This document shows positions 1-12,400 of a stretch of 64,000 bases of DNA, one piece after another. Location: assembly GCA_021442155.1 (NCBI GenBank), contig CM038221.1, positions 42,107,648 through 42,171,647 on the forward strand, in the 5' to 3' direction. Both the position numbers and the translations under genes were made by a program. The notes beneath the pieces are model-generated. The model was not told the DNA's origin, ran no database searches, and saw only the letters and a program-made list of their open reading frames with translations. Within the stretch, counting starts at the first letter, position 1, and every line of letters starts with the position of its first letter. Source of the DNA: Cymbidium sinense. Taxonomy: Eukaryota; Streptophyta; Magnoliopsida; Asparagales; Orchidaceae.

Positions 1-448
1 CAATAAATAAGTCAAAATCAGATAAAATGTGAGTATCAATGCACTCCATCTCTAAGAATAGTTACACCTATCTTCACTAGGCCAAAACTCAAGAACTCAG
101 CTTCAATCAACATACTAAAAAACTCTCACAGAAAAAAAAAAGAAAGAAAGAAATTTGATTCTTATTTCTACTATACTTAAAACAAGCAAGCAGTTTGAAA
201 TATCATTCTTCAGCTGAAATCTCAGATCAAATTCACTCCCAACGAAAACAAAACAACTCAATAATTCTACCATTCTAAAAAATATGCCAATTGATCAATC
301 AGCTCACCCAAACCAGCAATAGTGACGCATCGAGACATGCCTGCCATGAAAAGACTGCCAGTTCAAGGCCTCAGCTCACTGAACAAAGGGCAAAAACCAA
401 TGAGCTAATGGCAGTATGAAAGAGTGGGTAAAATCTCTCAGATCTGAC

Positions 449-499
449 TCAGAGAAAGTAATCAGGAGCAGGTTTCTTAGAAGGAACCCCTCTTGCTTC
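449..499 (-). CDS. PPX: PP4c last exon and stop
   Basis: Encodes [16 protein letters not shown] and TGA. The DYFL-type C-terminus is the conserved tail of PP2A/PP4/PP6 catalytic subunits and is carboxyl-methylated on the terminal Leu in studied members. Acceptor AATGCAG at 500-506. The stretch 1-448 downstream is AT-rich and holds the presumed 3' UTR; no polyadenylation site can be assigned with confidence. Confidence 0.92.
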   Translation of the reverse strand, partial: EARGVPSKKPAPDYFL

Positions 500-3400
500 C
501 TGCATTGAGAATGCAGTCTTATTAACACAATTACGACTGCAACTGGAATGGAAAAGCTTGATTACAAAGTAAAAACCTGCGGAGCAGCTTCAAAAACACG
601 AAACTTCCTATTCAAATTCTCATCGAGCTCGAGAATGGCCGCCACGTTTCCACATCTAGAAAAATGTGAATCAAAAAGGCATGTAGAATTTTTAAAAATC
701 ATGTAGCAAAAAAAGTGGATATGTTTTACTAAGACAGGCTAAATCAAACAATTAATGACAGGAAGGCAACGTACATAGCACACAAGTCTTATATATTTAT
801 ATATCTAATGCCTAAATGAAATGCACCTTTTCACATTTAAGAAAAGTGTTTTATTTGTAAATATCAAAATTTGTGTGTTAGATATGTAAATGCATAAGAA
901 TTGTAAGTTATGCAAAATTTTAATGGGCATTTTTGGGGTCAGGCGACTCCAATTTAGCATCGGTTTTTAGAGGGAGGCGTTTCTTCCATTAGGCGTACAC
1001 CCCAACACTTGAGTGTTTGCCCGGGGAGCATATTTAGGCTACTCCCCAAAGCAGAATCCATTATATTCAAGGTAATGTTGTGATTTTGCCCGTTGCCCTT
1101 TAAAAAATCCCTTGTAGCCGCCTGCCTCACTCAATTGAATTGACCACACACCATATTCTTTGTCTCATCCCTCTTAGGCCCCATTTGGTGCAGCTATTTA
1201 GCTGTTTTCGTTTCGGAAAAGTAGGCTAGAATGTTTGGGAACTACTTTCATATTACTATTTGTAAGAAATCGCGGTTGCATTTTCCTTGTTCGCAATGAG
1301 AGTGGATGTCCGGTCGGAGCCCGAAATCCCGTTCCGCCTTCAGCATAAAATTTTCTTCTGAAATTACCCCCATTAGTAACCCGGTATAATGAATGAAAAC
1401 CATGAAAATACCCTTCCATCTCCCGTGTTCGACATTTTCGCATTTGCTCTTCCCTTTTCTCCAACCCGTGAAACGTGAAGTTACTGGAGCTAGGGCTTCA
1501 CTGATATGAGCATCGAGCGGCGAAGCTTGATTCCTCCACCGATTATTCCTTTCCCCTATGCGGAGCACTCTCTCCGCCCGTTCTGACTCCTCAACGACCA
1601 ACAAATCTATGTCCTAGCAACTCTCGGTTTTCCTTGATATGCAATTACTTCTTTCCTGGAAGAGTGTTTCTGATTTGTTTGCATTCTCTCAGTTTCCATT
1701 GATAATCTGTTCTTTTATGTTCAAATTGTGAATGAATCTACAGTTGCATTTGTTTCCTCTTTTCATTCTCTCTGTTTCCCTTGATTTGTCTGCATTCTCT
1801 CGATTTTCACTTTTCATGAATGTATTACATGTTGTCAACTATCATTCTTAATTGACGAATTCCGAATGGATTCGATTTTTTATTTATTTCATCTTTTGTG
1901 GTACTTTCAACATTCTCTTAGGTTTTTTGTTAGAATGCATGATCATAAGGGTCTGGGGCTAGGGCTTCCTCCCTTCGAATCCTCCACGGGCTACTTCGAA
2001 ATCCCCTCTGTGTCGACGAGCACTATCTCTAGGTTAGTCTCGTCTCTCAGTTTCTTTGCAATGAGCCATTAAGTGCATCTCTCGGTTTCTTTAGAAATCG
2101 GTCCATTACTGGGAATGAAGTGAGAAATTGTTGGCATTTGTGATTTACTAATTTTGATACATACTTCTCTTTATTTCCCTTGAAGTGCAATTCTTTTCTG
2201 AAAAAGGTGTTCCTGAGTTGTTTGTATTCTCTTGGTTTCTTTAGTAATCTTACTAATCTATTCTTTTATGTTCAAATGTACAATATTGAAATGTATTGGA
2301 ATTTAGGATTTGCAGAAGTTTGGGTTTAGGGTATGTGACATTGGTGAACCATTATTGTGGGTGGTTTCCTACTTCTGTGCGATACAGATATATGTTATTT
2401 GGATACTCTGATTATTTCTCTGAGGCATTGATATGGCTATAAATCTTCGAGTTAGTATTAAGTACACTACTGTGGCTTTGATGCTATGTGATTCTTTTGT
2501 TGTACTGTGTGAATTAAGCAATCTAATTCTTGTTGAGGTGGATGTATTTCTCTTTGGTGGCTTTTTATTCATGACCATGAAATCTCCCAAAGGTTTAAGT
2601 ATAATATAATTATTTTTGGCAACGTGTTTTATTTTTTACTTAAGTATTATTTGTGTCGTTACATAAGATGGAACATCAGCACGATAGTTTATGAGCTATA
2701 AGTATCAACATTTTGATTGAGATGGTTAAATTTAAAATGATGTTAAATTCTATATTACATATTAATGTCCTGTAAATATTACAGCTTGCTAAATGGGCAA
2801 ACTGAGAGATTGTGGTGTATCTGCCACATGGGAGAGAGAAATCAAGATAATATTTTGTGATGTATGTTTAAAAGAAGTGAATTGGGGAATAGACTAACAA
2901 CTCACTTCAATAAAGAATGCTAGCAGAATATTTTAATAAATTTCTAAAAGAAAACAAGAAGGCAATACGAAAAAACACTGCTGAAGAATAAATGAGACCA
3001 ACTTAAGAAAGACTGGAAACTCTGGAAGGAACTGAAACGTGGATCTACTGGCTTAAGTTGGGATCCTATAAGAAAAATAATAGAGGCTTTAAATGATTAG
3101 TGGAAAGAAAACTACAGGTGAAGCAAATGACTGTATCCAATTCTATTGTAGATTTGATTTTTTAATAAATAATATGTTTTGTCTCTAAAATGACACTCTC
3201 AACTGTAGGTTGTGTCTGCTGCAAAAAAAAATTAGATGTGACATTGATTCGAAGCTAGAAGAGAAGCTTGACATGATGATTAGTGGCGTTATAACTACCG
3301 ATGCTCATGCTTGGGCTCCAAGTCAGGAAATTCCACAGAATTTAATTGAGTCCGAAGCACACATTCAAACGAACTTACTGAGGGATTAATGCATGATATT

Positions 3401-6400
3401 GGTGAATGAGGTGAATGTAGTCAATCAAAATGCACCTCAGGGTTAGGTCAGCAAAGACAGAAGAGAAGAAAAAATAATACTGCATTTATTAGAGACCAAA
3501 TATCACATTTGGTTTCAACATGTGCAAGCATGACTTCCAGTGCTAGAATCGTGCATGTTAGTCCACCTATGTCAGCAGCTGTTAAGCTACTTGATAGCAC
3601 CATATAAATTTTTGACGATATGTCGTTATATCTATTTTCAGTGAAACTCCTTGAAGATCCCACTAAGTGAGAAGCTTTTTTGACAATGGTGTCCGAGTGA
3701 AGAGTTCATTATCTTCGTTATTTTATGAACAATAATGATATCTAAACATTCATAACTACCTTCAGCTGTTTATTTTTTATTTATATATCAACGCTCACAT
3801 TGTATGACATTGTATGTTTGTTTTAATTACCTTTATGCATTGCTAATTGTCACATCTGATCATATATTCACGCTCATAAAACATTCATATCTCTATACTT
3901 CATTTCTCTTTATTGTTAGTCATCATATTATTTATTTATGTTGTCTTCAAATGTAGGTTACAAATTGATGGAGACAGTAGAGACTGATGAGCTAATAGAA
4001 AGGGCTCAATAGATATATGTTATCGCAACGACGACATACTTCATAAATGATTTCTATGAATCATATATATGCAAGAATCCATGTATGACATCATCTCACA
4101 TTGGAGACAAATGGATTGGGGAACTATTACGAGATCACCTATTAGGTTTCACAATATATTTCGGATGTCAAAAACAATTTTTGTTGACCTTCTGCACGAA
4201 CTTGAAGCTTTTCATGGGCTTCATGGTTCATCCAAGAGAAGTTTTGACTATAACTCTATATATTCTATCACACAATGAATCAATACGAGTAACATGTGAA
4301 CGTTTTCAGCATTGGTCAGAAACTATTAGTAGGTACTTCTCAGTGGATTTAGATGCATTAGTAAGCTTGGCCAGAAATACTGTGAAGCCAACTGATCCAA
4401 CTTTTGAGAGTACTCCATCGGAAATATACAACGATGTCAGATATATGCCATTCTTTAAGATACACGTCTTATGATTTTTTTCTTGTTGTCTTTTTTCATG
4501 TTATGCCGTTGTTTTTAATAATATTTTCTAAGTAGAGTGAGCGTATTGATAGAATTGTATTACACACTCGATGGAACACATGTTGATGCACATGTTCCTA
4601 GCTATGAGAAAGTCACATATATCAGACGTTGTGGATCACCGACGCAAAATATACTGGCCGTATGTGACTTCAATACATGTTTTACTTTCATCAATTTGGA
4701 TGGGAGGAAGCCCACATGGATCATATATTCAAATATGCAACATGTAGGCGAGAGTGTAATTTTCCAATGCCACCCTTACGTTGGTAATTGAGCAAGAGAG
4801 CATTGTTTAAAGCAGTACAATTAAATTAATCATATTAATATTACCTTGTTAATGCTGAATATCTCTTAAGCTATTTCCGGATACGAAGTATCATATCCCC
4901 GATTTTGAGAGGAGTAGCTAAGTAGTACGAGGGCGTAGAGAAATGTTTAACAAACAACACTCTTCACTACGGGGTGTTATCGAGAGGACTTTTGGAGTTT
5001 AGAAAAAGAAGTGGGCTATTCTACGTGATATGCCAACATATTCATTCCAAAAGAAAGTAAAGATAGTAGGGGAAACAATAGCTCTACATAATTATAAATG
5101 ACGACATTCATCTCGAGAAGATATTGATTTTAATGTGGTAAACGATGATCTATCATTCGTACATCCTGAAGCATATGAATATCGAATGGGCCAACCATTT
5201 GTTGAGAATGATTCGGTTGTGAATGATAGTGAGACACAATATGAGGAAGGGGCTCAAGAGATGAAGCAAATGAGAGAACATATTGTTAACACTTTGATGA
5301 ATATGTAGAAGGAATTAGGGATGACTTATTGTTTAGGACGATGACTGCACACATGTGCTAACATATTAAAACTTTTTAGTTAATGTCTACGATAGTGAGA
5401 CACATTATGTATCTCATACATTATGTAGTTTACAATATAGATTTTTTGTGATAAAGACAATATGTTAGATGAAGCAAAATATATGAAAATAACTCCTTCA
5501 GTTAAACTTCTCTCTTTCTGTTTACTATATCCATGTGGCTATAGCAACTTCTATTATCCTTTTGCTGGCTTTATTTTTTGGTTTTGGTGTTGGTTGGACG
5601 GTCCTTCTAGCTAGTGGCCTGGTTCATTTTTGAAGTTTGATTTATTTTGTTTTAGCTGATGGCATGGTGGCCTTGTATTATGGCTTTGTTGGTTGGGTTT
5701 GTCTCTGAGCTTGGTGGCAGGTTTATGGGATTGTGTTTGTGTCTTTCTTTAGCTTCCCTGCTGTTTTGGGTGGCTTGATGGAGGTTGCTTGGTGGACTTG
5801 TTATGTTGGCTGGATGCCTTTGTTGGCCGGTTTGGTGAACTGGTTTTCTTGGCTTGGTTTGTCTATCTTATTGGCTGCCCAGGTTGGTGGCTAGTTTCTA
5901 GGACTATGTTTGTTGTCTTTCTTTAACTTCTCTGCTGTTTTGTTTGGCTTGGTGGAGGTTGTTTGGTGGACTTGTTTTGTTGGCTGGATGTCTTTGTTGG
6001 CCGGTTTGTTGGACTAGTCTTCTTGGCTTGGTTTGTTTATTTTGTTGGTTGTCTAGTTCTGGGTGCTTGGTGGCTGGTTTCTGGGATTGTGTTTGTTGTC
6101 TTTCTTTAACTTCTCTGTTATTTTGTTTGGCTTGGCGGAGGTTGTTTGGTGAACTATTTTTGTTGGTTGAGTTGGTTTCTTTTGTTGGCTGGCTGTTCTG
6201 GGAGCTTGGTGGCTAGTTCTGGGATTGTGTTGGTTGTCTTTCCTTAGCATCTCTATTGTTTTGGTGGGCTTGGTGGAGGTTGTTTGGTGGACTGTTTTTG
6301 TTGGCTGGGTTTGTCTCTTTTATTGGTTGGCTGGTTCTGAGAGCTTGGTGGCTAGTTCTGGGATTGTGTTGGTTGTCTTTCCTTAGCATCTTTGTTGTTT

Positions 6401-9400
6401 TGGTGGACTTGTTTTGTTGGCTGGGTTTGTCTCTTTTGTTGGTGTCTGGGAGCTTGGTGACTGGTTTCTGGGATTGTGTTGGCTATATTTCCTTAGCATC
6501 TCTGCTATTTTGGTGGGCTTGGTGGAGATTGTTTGGTGGACTTGTTTTGTTGGCATGTTTTGTCTGTTTTGTTGGCTATCCGATTCTAGGAGCTTGGTGA
6601 TTGGTTTCTGGGATTGTGTTAGCTATCATTACCTTTAGCATCTCTGCTATTTTGGTGGGCTTGGTGGAAGTTGTTTGGTGAACTATTTTTGTTGGCTGGG
6701 TTTGTTTCTTCTGTTGGATGGCTGATTCTGGAAGGTTGGTGGCTGGTTCTGGGATTGTATTGGTTGTCTTTCCTTAGTATCTCTGTTGTTTTGGTGGGCT
6801 TGGTGGAGGTTATTTGATGGACTATTTTTGTTGGCTGAGTTTATCTCTTCTGTTGGCTGGATGGTTCTGGGAGCTTGGTGGCTGATTCTGAGATTGTGTT
6901 GGCTATCTTTTCTTAGCATCTCTGCTGTTTTGGTGGGCTTGGTGGAGGTTGTTTGGTGGACTTGTTTTGTTGGCTGCCCGGTTTTGGGAGCTTAGTGACC
7001 GGTTTCTGGGATTGTGTTGGCTGTCTTTCTTTATCATCTCTGTTGTTTTGGTGGGGTAGGTGAAAATTGTTTGGTTGACTATTTTTGTTGGTTGGGTTTA
7101 TCTCTTTTTTTGGCTGGCTGGTTCTAGAAGCTTGGTGGCTAGTTCTGGGATTGTGTTGGTTGTCTTTCCTTAGCATCTCTGCTATTTTGGGGGTGACTTT
7201 GCTACTGGTCTTTCATTTTCCACTACTGCTCCTGATGTTGGTGGATGATGTCTTTCGTTGGCTTGATGGCTTTGCTGGTCTTTTATTTTCGGTGGGCCTG
7301 GTTCTTTTTTTGGCCATTAGTCTTCGACTGATAGCTAAAGGCGAGATTTGTTGGTTGTGATGACATTGATGTTTCATTTTATCTGTTTTCTTGCTGATAG
7401 CTTTATATGTGATTATAATCCTTCTTAATGAAATTTGCATGCTCATATATTGTTGCTCCTAAAGATGATACTAGTTGAGCCTGAGCCTATTCTTCCTTTG
7501 TTTTTTATTCTTGATTTATATCTTTGTTTCTTTTTTTTTGTGCTTATCATTTGTTTAATATATTGCAGGTCTTTTACAGGTTTTTGGGTCTTACCGATGG
7601 TTTTCACTTTCCGCACATGGACCTAATGTTATTGCTGAGTTGGTCTTTTCCATTTTTTTGTCATATATTATTGTATTAGTTAGAGGAGTTATCGCTTTTG
7701 GCTTAATGTAACTCTATGAGCATTAATTTCTTAATTTATCCCCTTTAAGGACTTTGTACTTCTTTATTATTGCAATAAAATTCCTTTCCTTTTGTTATTA
7801 AAAAAAAATTATGTTTCTGCTTGATATGTTTTTGTTAAACTTCTAAATATGCTAACCCTATAAGATAAAAAGTACTCGCATTTAAATGTATTAAATTTTT
7901 TATATACACAACTGTTAATCTATATATGCTAATACTTTTTCTTTGCTCACATCAACATGACTCGGCAAATATGAACTCAAGAATTTCCAGTGCCTCTAAA
8001 ATTATCCAATGCAACTATGGTTTATAATGTGTATTCACTTCACGCCGAGAAGGCAACTATGGACGAAAATTTTACAGGTGTCCTCGAAATCGAATACTGG
8101 ATGATTGTAATTTTTTTAGATGGGCTAACGATTACGAAGAGATAATTGCAGATAATGATCATGTTTGGAGAAGAGCTTTGGAAAATAAATTTTCTACAAG
8201 ACTTGATCATTTGGATAAAAAACTTAATATTATGTTAGCACTACTAGTCGCAAATGTTATCTTAATTTTCTATTTATTTAGTGTACTGTGATGTGTTAAA
8301 TTCGAATGTCAAATACTAGACTTATGAGTATGTATGAACTTCTAATTTTTTTTTCTTATTATGTTGATGTTATATGAAAATAAGAGTAATTTTGTAACTT
8401 TTTCTGAAAACAACTGCAGCACAACACCTGCACAACTCAATCTTTCAAACAGTTAAACTGCTTCTTCAGAATCATCTTTCTAATAGCATTTTTTCCTACA
8501 GCAATTTCACAATTGCGTCTTCATACAGCTGCAGTTGCGCCAAACAGACCCTTAGTCTCACAACCCTCACTCCCTCACTCCAATCGCCAAAAGCATACAC
8601 CATCACTGCTAGCCAGCTAAGCACTAGCCTCAGGCCATTAAACCACTGCTGCTAGTCTGAAACCTATGAAGCTTGCAAAGTAGCATTACGTCTATTTTTC
8701 TTTTCCCCTAGATTCATTTGAAGGTATGTCATATGTTTCTTCTCCATCGAGCTATTCTAACTTCTAAGATCGCCAAGAACCTTCTTAACCACACTACATT
8801 TTACTTTTCTTAAAGTAATGTGAGTTAATTCTTTAGATTAGGGTTATAAAGTAATATTTAATATGCTTGACTTTGATTGTGCTCTACTAAAGCTAAAATT
8901 ATTTCTCATATTTCCTAAGGTAATCAAATTGTATACTTGTATTGGTGTCATATAAAATTTGGATGCTAGGATGGATTTCTTTTATCAACAAACAATTGGC
9001 CTCTACTTGACTGTTTTCTCTATTGGACAATTTTTATATTATTTTTATGCATCATCTTACATATCTTATTTTTATAAAAATATTATGGATGCTAGTTCTA
9101 AAATTTCTAATATACCATATATTAAAGAAAACAATTTCTCTCTTCTTTTGTTTTGTCCCATTGGTTGAAATTTTGATATAGAAATACAAATTCTACAATT
9201 CTAACATGATTCATAATTCATAAAATTCATAATTATTTAAAATTTGATGTGTTGTGAGTGTTCTACAAGCGAACATGCTACAATAAAATGATTAATTTAA
9301 CACTTACAATGGAAGGAATGGATTGCGACACTAGTATTAGTGCTAGAGTCAAGAAGGACTTTGCATGGCAATATACAATAAGCAAACCCGATGAAAAAAA

Positions 9401-12400
9401 TTTCATATGTAGGTTTTGTAATCAACTTCATAGTGGAACAATTAATAGGATAACAGGATGAAGCAACATCTCACTAACACTCGCAAGACTTAAGTTCAAG
9501 AAAAATGCAAGAAAACATAAGAAGATGCTGCAAAAGTAAAAACACTGTGAAAGTGTATTAAATGATATTAGTAGTGCAACAAATGCAAGTGTTAGTGAAG
9601 GTGAAAATGCTAGTTCTATTCAATTAATGGAATCTACACAAAGGGCTCCAAAAGTTAGAGGTCTAATAAATTCTTTCACTACTACTCAAGCTATAAAATC
9701 TACTCTTAATTTCAAATGAAAGAAAGAAGAAAAAAAAAGATAGAGAACAATTAGTAGATTTTTCTACTCAATTAGATTGGCCTTCAATGCCACCAATGAC
9801 CCATATTATGTGTCAATATATGAAGAGTTTTAATTTTGGGCCTTATTTTGTTCCACCTACAATTCATGAATTGAGAACTTGGATACTCAAAGATGAGATT
9901 GCTATCATCCATAAGATGTTAGACGAGCATAAAAAGGCATGGAGTAAATATGGAAGTATTATCCAATAGTTGGACAGATGAAAAAAACATAACTTTTATT
10001 ATTTTCTTATTGATAGTCTGATACATTGTTTTTGAAATCTATGAATGCTTCTGATGCTATAAAAAGTAGTGAGTTATTTTTCACTTAATTGGATACAATC
10101 ATTGAAGAAGTAGAGAAGAACAATGCTGTGCAAATTATAATAAATAATGACTCAAATTATGTAAATATCAGTAAAAGATTGATAGAGAAAAAGAACAATT
10201 TTTGTTGGATATCTTGTACAACACATTGTATTGACCTCATGTTAAATGATATTGGAAAGTTGAAGATTCACCAAAGCACACTGTCAAAACCAAACAAGTA
10301 GTTAAGTTCATTTACGTAGGCTTATTGATTTGATGAGATTTTTCACAAAGGATCGAGAGCTCCTTCGTCCAGCCATCGCACAGTTTGTTACTGTATTCTT
10401 TATGACTCAAAGTATTTATAAACAAAAGCAACCACTTCAATCCAGGTTATTATCATAAGTTTGGTATTCTAGTCAATGGGTTAAGAAGACAAAAGGCGTA
10501 AAAGCTCGAGCTACAATTTTGTTGGATCCACATTTTGGAGTTATCAAGCTTATTGCATTAAGAGTGTTGTTCGTCTTGTGAGTGTTCTAAGAGAAGTTAA
10601 CTCAGAAGAAAAGCCAGCCATGAGTTATATTTATGAGTTAATGAATTCAGCAAAAAATAAAATAAAATAAAATTAATTACGGACATAATGAAAAGAGTAT
10701 GGAGTTGTTTAGAGAAAAATTGATGAAAGATGGGCAATCCAACTTCAATAACCATTACATGCTGCTGGTTATTTAAACCCTCAAGTTTCCTTTCAAGATA
10801 ATTTTTCTAATGATGAAGAGGTGAAGCAAGGATTAATTAATTGTATGAAAAGAATACTATATTATAACGATCGACTTAAAGCTAATATTAAACTGAATAT
10901 TTATAACAACTTAAGAGGTGATTTTGGAAGTAGAGTTGCTAAGGATTCAAGAAAGTTAAGATCTCTTGTTGATTGGTGAATAAGATTTGGTGGTAAAACA
11001 TTTGAGTTGACAAATTTTGCTATTAAAGTTCTTAAACTTACTTGTAGTTCATCAGATTGTTAAAAAAATCTGAGCATCTTTGAATCGATAACAAATTATA
11101 ATTTTATAAAAAACTTTATTTTGCTTTCATATTAATCACTATTTCTTCTTATAAATGATGTTTTTTATTCCATATTTATACATGGAAGAGAAACAGGTTA
11201 GAGCATAAGAGATTGAATGCTCTGGTTTAAAATAGATACAATATAAGATTGAGAGAGAAGTATAAGAAGAAAGCAAAATTTTGATCAACTTTTAATAAAT
11301 GACGGATTACGATGAGTGGATTGTTAAGAAAGAAGGTCCGAAGCTTTTATAAGAACTTTCTTGAATGGAAGAGAAAAAAAATTTATTTAATGTTGATGTA
11401 ATTAGGAGTGTGCCCATTCTTAATTTGAATGAGATTGAATCTCGAAATCCTATATAGGTAAGAAAGAATATTTTATTGCATATTCTCATAGAAAAAGGAA
11501 ATTGATTGAAAAATCATTTCAAAAATAAAATTAAATTGTGAATTATAACTATTATTGTGAATTCTATTTTGTTTGTTTTTAAAATATATAGACAACAATA
11601 ATAAGGAGAAACAAATTGTGAATGCACTTGAAACTAAATATGACAATGACTTCAATAAAGTGGAGAATGAATCTAAAACTCATGGACGGTCCTGTGATTT
11701 GGATACATTTATTGGAGATGAGAAGAAGATTTTGAGAATGAACTTGAAGAGTGATCAATATTTGAGAATTGAGATTCAAAGTGCATTTCTAGTTTATTTT
11801 TTAAGTCTCAAATTGTCTTCTTATTTTTTATATGTTAGTAATTTTATAGTGGCTGTGTTAAAGATTTTAGTGCTACAAGCCTAGAGTTGAAATTTTATGC
11901 TTATATTTACCTTTAAGTCATACTTACTTTCAAAGTTTTAAGTCATATTTATTAATTATAAAATGCAACAACAACAACAACAAGAAGCCTTTATCCCACC
12001 AAGTGGGGTCGGCTATATGAATCCTTCGTCTCCATTGTGTCCTATTATGTGTCAAATTCTCATTTAATTCAAGATACTGGGTCATTTTTTATACATCTTA
12101 ACCAAGTCTTTTACGACCTCTACCTTTCTTAACATTAGAATCTAATGCATCTACTCTCCTAGGATCTGGATAGACGCTTTATGTTAAACCATCAAGGATC
12201 TCTAATCTTATCAGGAGACCACTTTTTTTCCAACATACTCATTTTGCATTTTATCTCAGAGTAAAGCCACTCATCCACGAGCATCCTCATTTTGTAACAC
12301 TTAACTTAGTCTTATGCTTCTTTTATTGGCCAACATTCTACACCATAAGTCATTGGTCTTACCCATCTTATAAAATATTTCCCTTAAGTTTAAATGGAAC

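Larger units (their letters stand above)
1177..8551 (+). mobile_element. PIF/Harbinger DNA transposon, non-autonomous by decay
   Basis: The left end begins GGCCCCATTTGGTGCAGCT and the right end read on the minus strand begins GGGTCTGTTTGGCGCAACT: an imperfect terminal inverted repeat sharing TTTGG and GCA. Both ends are flanked by TTA (1174-1176 and 8552-8554), the target duplication typical of PIF/Harbinger. The element carries, in order, a leader region (1177-2789), decayed ORF1 (Myb/SANT-like), decayed DDE transposase, a G/T-rich minisatellite and a GRF zinc-finger ORF. It is 7375 bases, longer than usual, probably because of the minisatellite and possibly a retro-inserted segment (5500-7830). 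Reading frames contain several stops, so it cannot make its own transposase now. Confidence 0.8.

Noticed and set aside
1198..1604. Two overlapping minus-strand open frames of 88 and 118 codons
   Set aside because: They lie in the Harbinger left terminal region, overlap in different frames and show no family resemblance.
5944..7360. Several + strand open frames giving Leu/Trp/Gly-rich membrane-like proteins, and complementary Gln/Asn/Pro-rich frames on the minus strand
   Set aside because: They arise from the G/T-rich minisatellite in all frames, have no consistent start, and change frame between units.
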